Shown: piece after piece, positions 30,716 through 32,370 of the stretch | Numbering within the stretch: the first letter of the stretch is position 1 | How the letters are laid out: the number at the start of each line of letters is the position of its first letter | Source: Xylaria sp. FL1777 | Taxonomy: Eukaryota > Ascomycota > Sordariomycetes > Xylariales > Xylariaceae | Assembly (NCBI GenBank): GCA_022578965.1 | Contig: MU400845.1 | Span: 1 to 32,370 of the forward strand | Length of the DNA stretch: 32,370 nucleotides | Direction: 5' to 3' | Notes under the pieces: generated by a model | What the model saw: the letters and a program-made list of their open reading frames with translations, nothing else | Database searches by the model: none | Told to the model about the DNA's origin: nothing | Translations under genes and position numbers: made by a program

Positions 30716-32370
30716 TAGTTTATAAAATTTATAATATACTTTTAGTATTTTGTTCAAAATTTTTTTTGCGATTTTTCTGATTTTTTTGCTTTGTTTTTTA
30801 TTTTTTTAATTAATAATCTTTGCTTTTTATTAAATTAAAAAGTTGCTAGTTTTTAACTATAGTATTCCTAAAATAATATTATAATTAAATATATTAGCAA
30901 TATTTAATACAATTTGTTTTTTATGTTTTTATATAAATATATTAAAAAGTTTAGTTTTTTTAAGTATACAACTGTTATTATAGCTAAAAGTGCTTTTATT
31001 AAATCCTTTAATTTTTTAGGATTTTTGCTTATATTTCTAAAAAATTTTATTTTGTTTTGCTATTTTAAGTAAAATTATATTAGCTTATGTTTCTAAGTTA
31101 ATTAAAGTATTATATTTTTTTTTTTAATATATAAGTTTAACTTTAAATTAGTTTTACTAATTATTGCATTAAACTTTACGTAAGGCCTTAGTTTTTTTAG
31201 CTACTTGCTGCTTTTTTAGCAAGTGCTTATTCTGTTTTTTTAACTTTTTTTTGTTAGATATTTAAGTGCTTATTTTATTTTATACTTTAAATATTGTTGT
31301 ACTTTGTTTTATTTTTGTTTTTAAGCAAGCTTTAAATTGCGGTTTTTAAGCTTTTTTGCTTTTAGCAACTATTTCTTAGTATAGCTATGCTTTAATTAGC
31401 TAGTAATATTTATAGCAATTATTTTTATATTTTTTTAGAATAGTGTTATAAGTACAATTAAAATCCTTTTTAAATATTATAAATTTTTGTGGATTTTTGT
31501 AGTAAACTATAGTTATAACTAATTACTTTAATTTATAAAAGTCCTATATTTTTGTTTTTGCAATTTGTTTAAAAAACTAATTATTCTTTAGTTTATTAAG
31601 TAAATATTAGTAGCAATAATATATTATATAGCAATTTTATAATACTTTATTATGTTTTAAATCTTTTAAGCATAAAATATTATTATTGTTTTTTATTATA
31701 GTTTTATTATAGTAATAACTTTTAGCAATTAATTAAATTACTAGTTTTAGTTTTTAAAACGTATTAATTTTTGCGCTAACTATTAATGCTTTTTTGTTTT
31801 GTTGCATTTAAAGCAATTTAAGCTATAAAAATACTTTATTTATTTTTATTAATTTTTTTTTTGTAGTGTTTTTTATAGCTTTTAATTTTATTTATTTTTG
31901 CTTTAAGGTTTTATAAATTCTGTTTTTTTAAGTTTATCTAGCAACTAAGTATTTTAGTAGTTTATAATTGGTTTAGTAATTATACTATTTATAATTATAG
32001 TTTTGTTTTTTTAAATATAACTTTTTTTTAAGCTATATTTTAAGCTTTAGTAGTTCGAAATTTTTATAGTTTTATAAATCTGCTAATTATATTAACTTAT
32101 TACTTTTTGTTGTTTACTACTTTTAGTTAAACTATTTTTTTAGGTTATATACTAAATAATTTTAATCGTTTGTATAGCAAATATATTTTTTTATAATTTG
32201 TTTTAATAACTGCAAAGCTTTTAAATAATATTTGCATGCTTGTTTATTTTAACTTATATAAGTAAAGCATTTAGTTTTATTTAATATAGCACTTTTGTTT
32301 TAACTTAAAATAGCAATTTTATACTTTTGCTTTAAAAACATATTTTTTAAATTGCTTTATTGTTTTTTAT
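30715..32370 (-). pseudogene. E2 5' interior, presumed protease and part of gag
   Basis: Collinear with 22,855-24,505 of E1. No domain could be confirmed in either copy. The sequence leaves the window inside the presumed gag. Confidence 0.5.

Larger units (their letters stand above)
26629..32370 (-). mobile_element. E2: Ty3/gypsy retrotransposon, cut by window end
   Basis: Same family as E1. It begins with a full 516-bp LTR (26629-27144) and is collinear with E1 from 19280 to about 24,505, with mainly C/T and G/A differences. The last 1.5 kb of interior and the 5' LTR lie beyond the window. Minus-strand coding, all domains broken by stops. Inserted in E0 132 bp from E1. Confidence 0.9.

Noticed and set aside
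1..32370. Organellar or Plasmodium-like AT-rich genome
   Set aside because: No rRNA, tRNA or conserved organelle genes; LTR elements with target duplications and transition-only divergence point to fungal RIP.

Overview
This window is a gene-free, extremely AT-rich block of nested, dead transposable elements. It looks like an AT-isochore of a filamentous ascomycete fungus that carries out repeat-induced point mutation (RIP). Aligned repeat copies differ almost only by C/T and G/A transitions. Recognisable transposon proteins are interrupted by TAA/TAG codons standing where CAA, CAG, CGA or TGG are expected, and the few surviving G and C bases sit mostly as GpC. I see no intact gene, tRNA, rRNA or CRISPR array. 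The species cannot be named from the sequence. Dothideomycetes such as Leptosphaeria have this architecture, but that is only an inference.

Layout, as Russian dolls. (a) 1-941 is an unidentified AT-rich flank. (b) Element E0 is a Ty3/gypsy LTR retrotransposon read on the minus strand. It starts with its LTR at 942-1032 and resumes at 14900-15302 (rest of the LTR), 15303-18763 (integrase, RNase H and part of RT) and 26497-26628 (a little more pol). Its other end lies beyond the window. (c) A DNA transposon with terminal inverted repeats, 1033-14891, sits inside the E0 LTR and is flanked by the 8-bp duplication GTTTATTA. Its own length is about 6.0 kb. It carries a degraded RecQ-like DEAH helicase on the plus strand (about 9.7-11.75 kb), and both its ends can fold into hairpins. 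(d) Inside that transposon, 451 bp from its left end, lies E3 (1484-9340), a complete but dead Ty3/gypsy element on the minus strand with two 193-bp LTRs and a GAAAA duplication. (e) Element E1 (18764-26496), complete with two 516-bp LTRs and an AGCAT duplication, is inserted in the pol of E0. (f) Element E2 (26629 to beyond 32370), same family as E1, is inserted in E0 only 132 bp beyond E1.

Relative order: E0 is oldest. The TIR element came after E0, and E3 after the TIR element. E1 and E2 came after E0. E0, E1 and E2 are related, so the family inserted into its own kind, but the U3 and 3' region of E0 belong to a different variant. All coding features are pseudogenes. Domain calls rest on reading through RIP-type stops by eye, on motifs such as Y-F/L-D-D, the integrase STAYHPQTDGQ-like stretch and the helicase DEAH-like and QRxGRAxR-like motifs.
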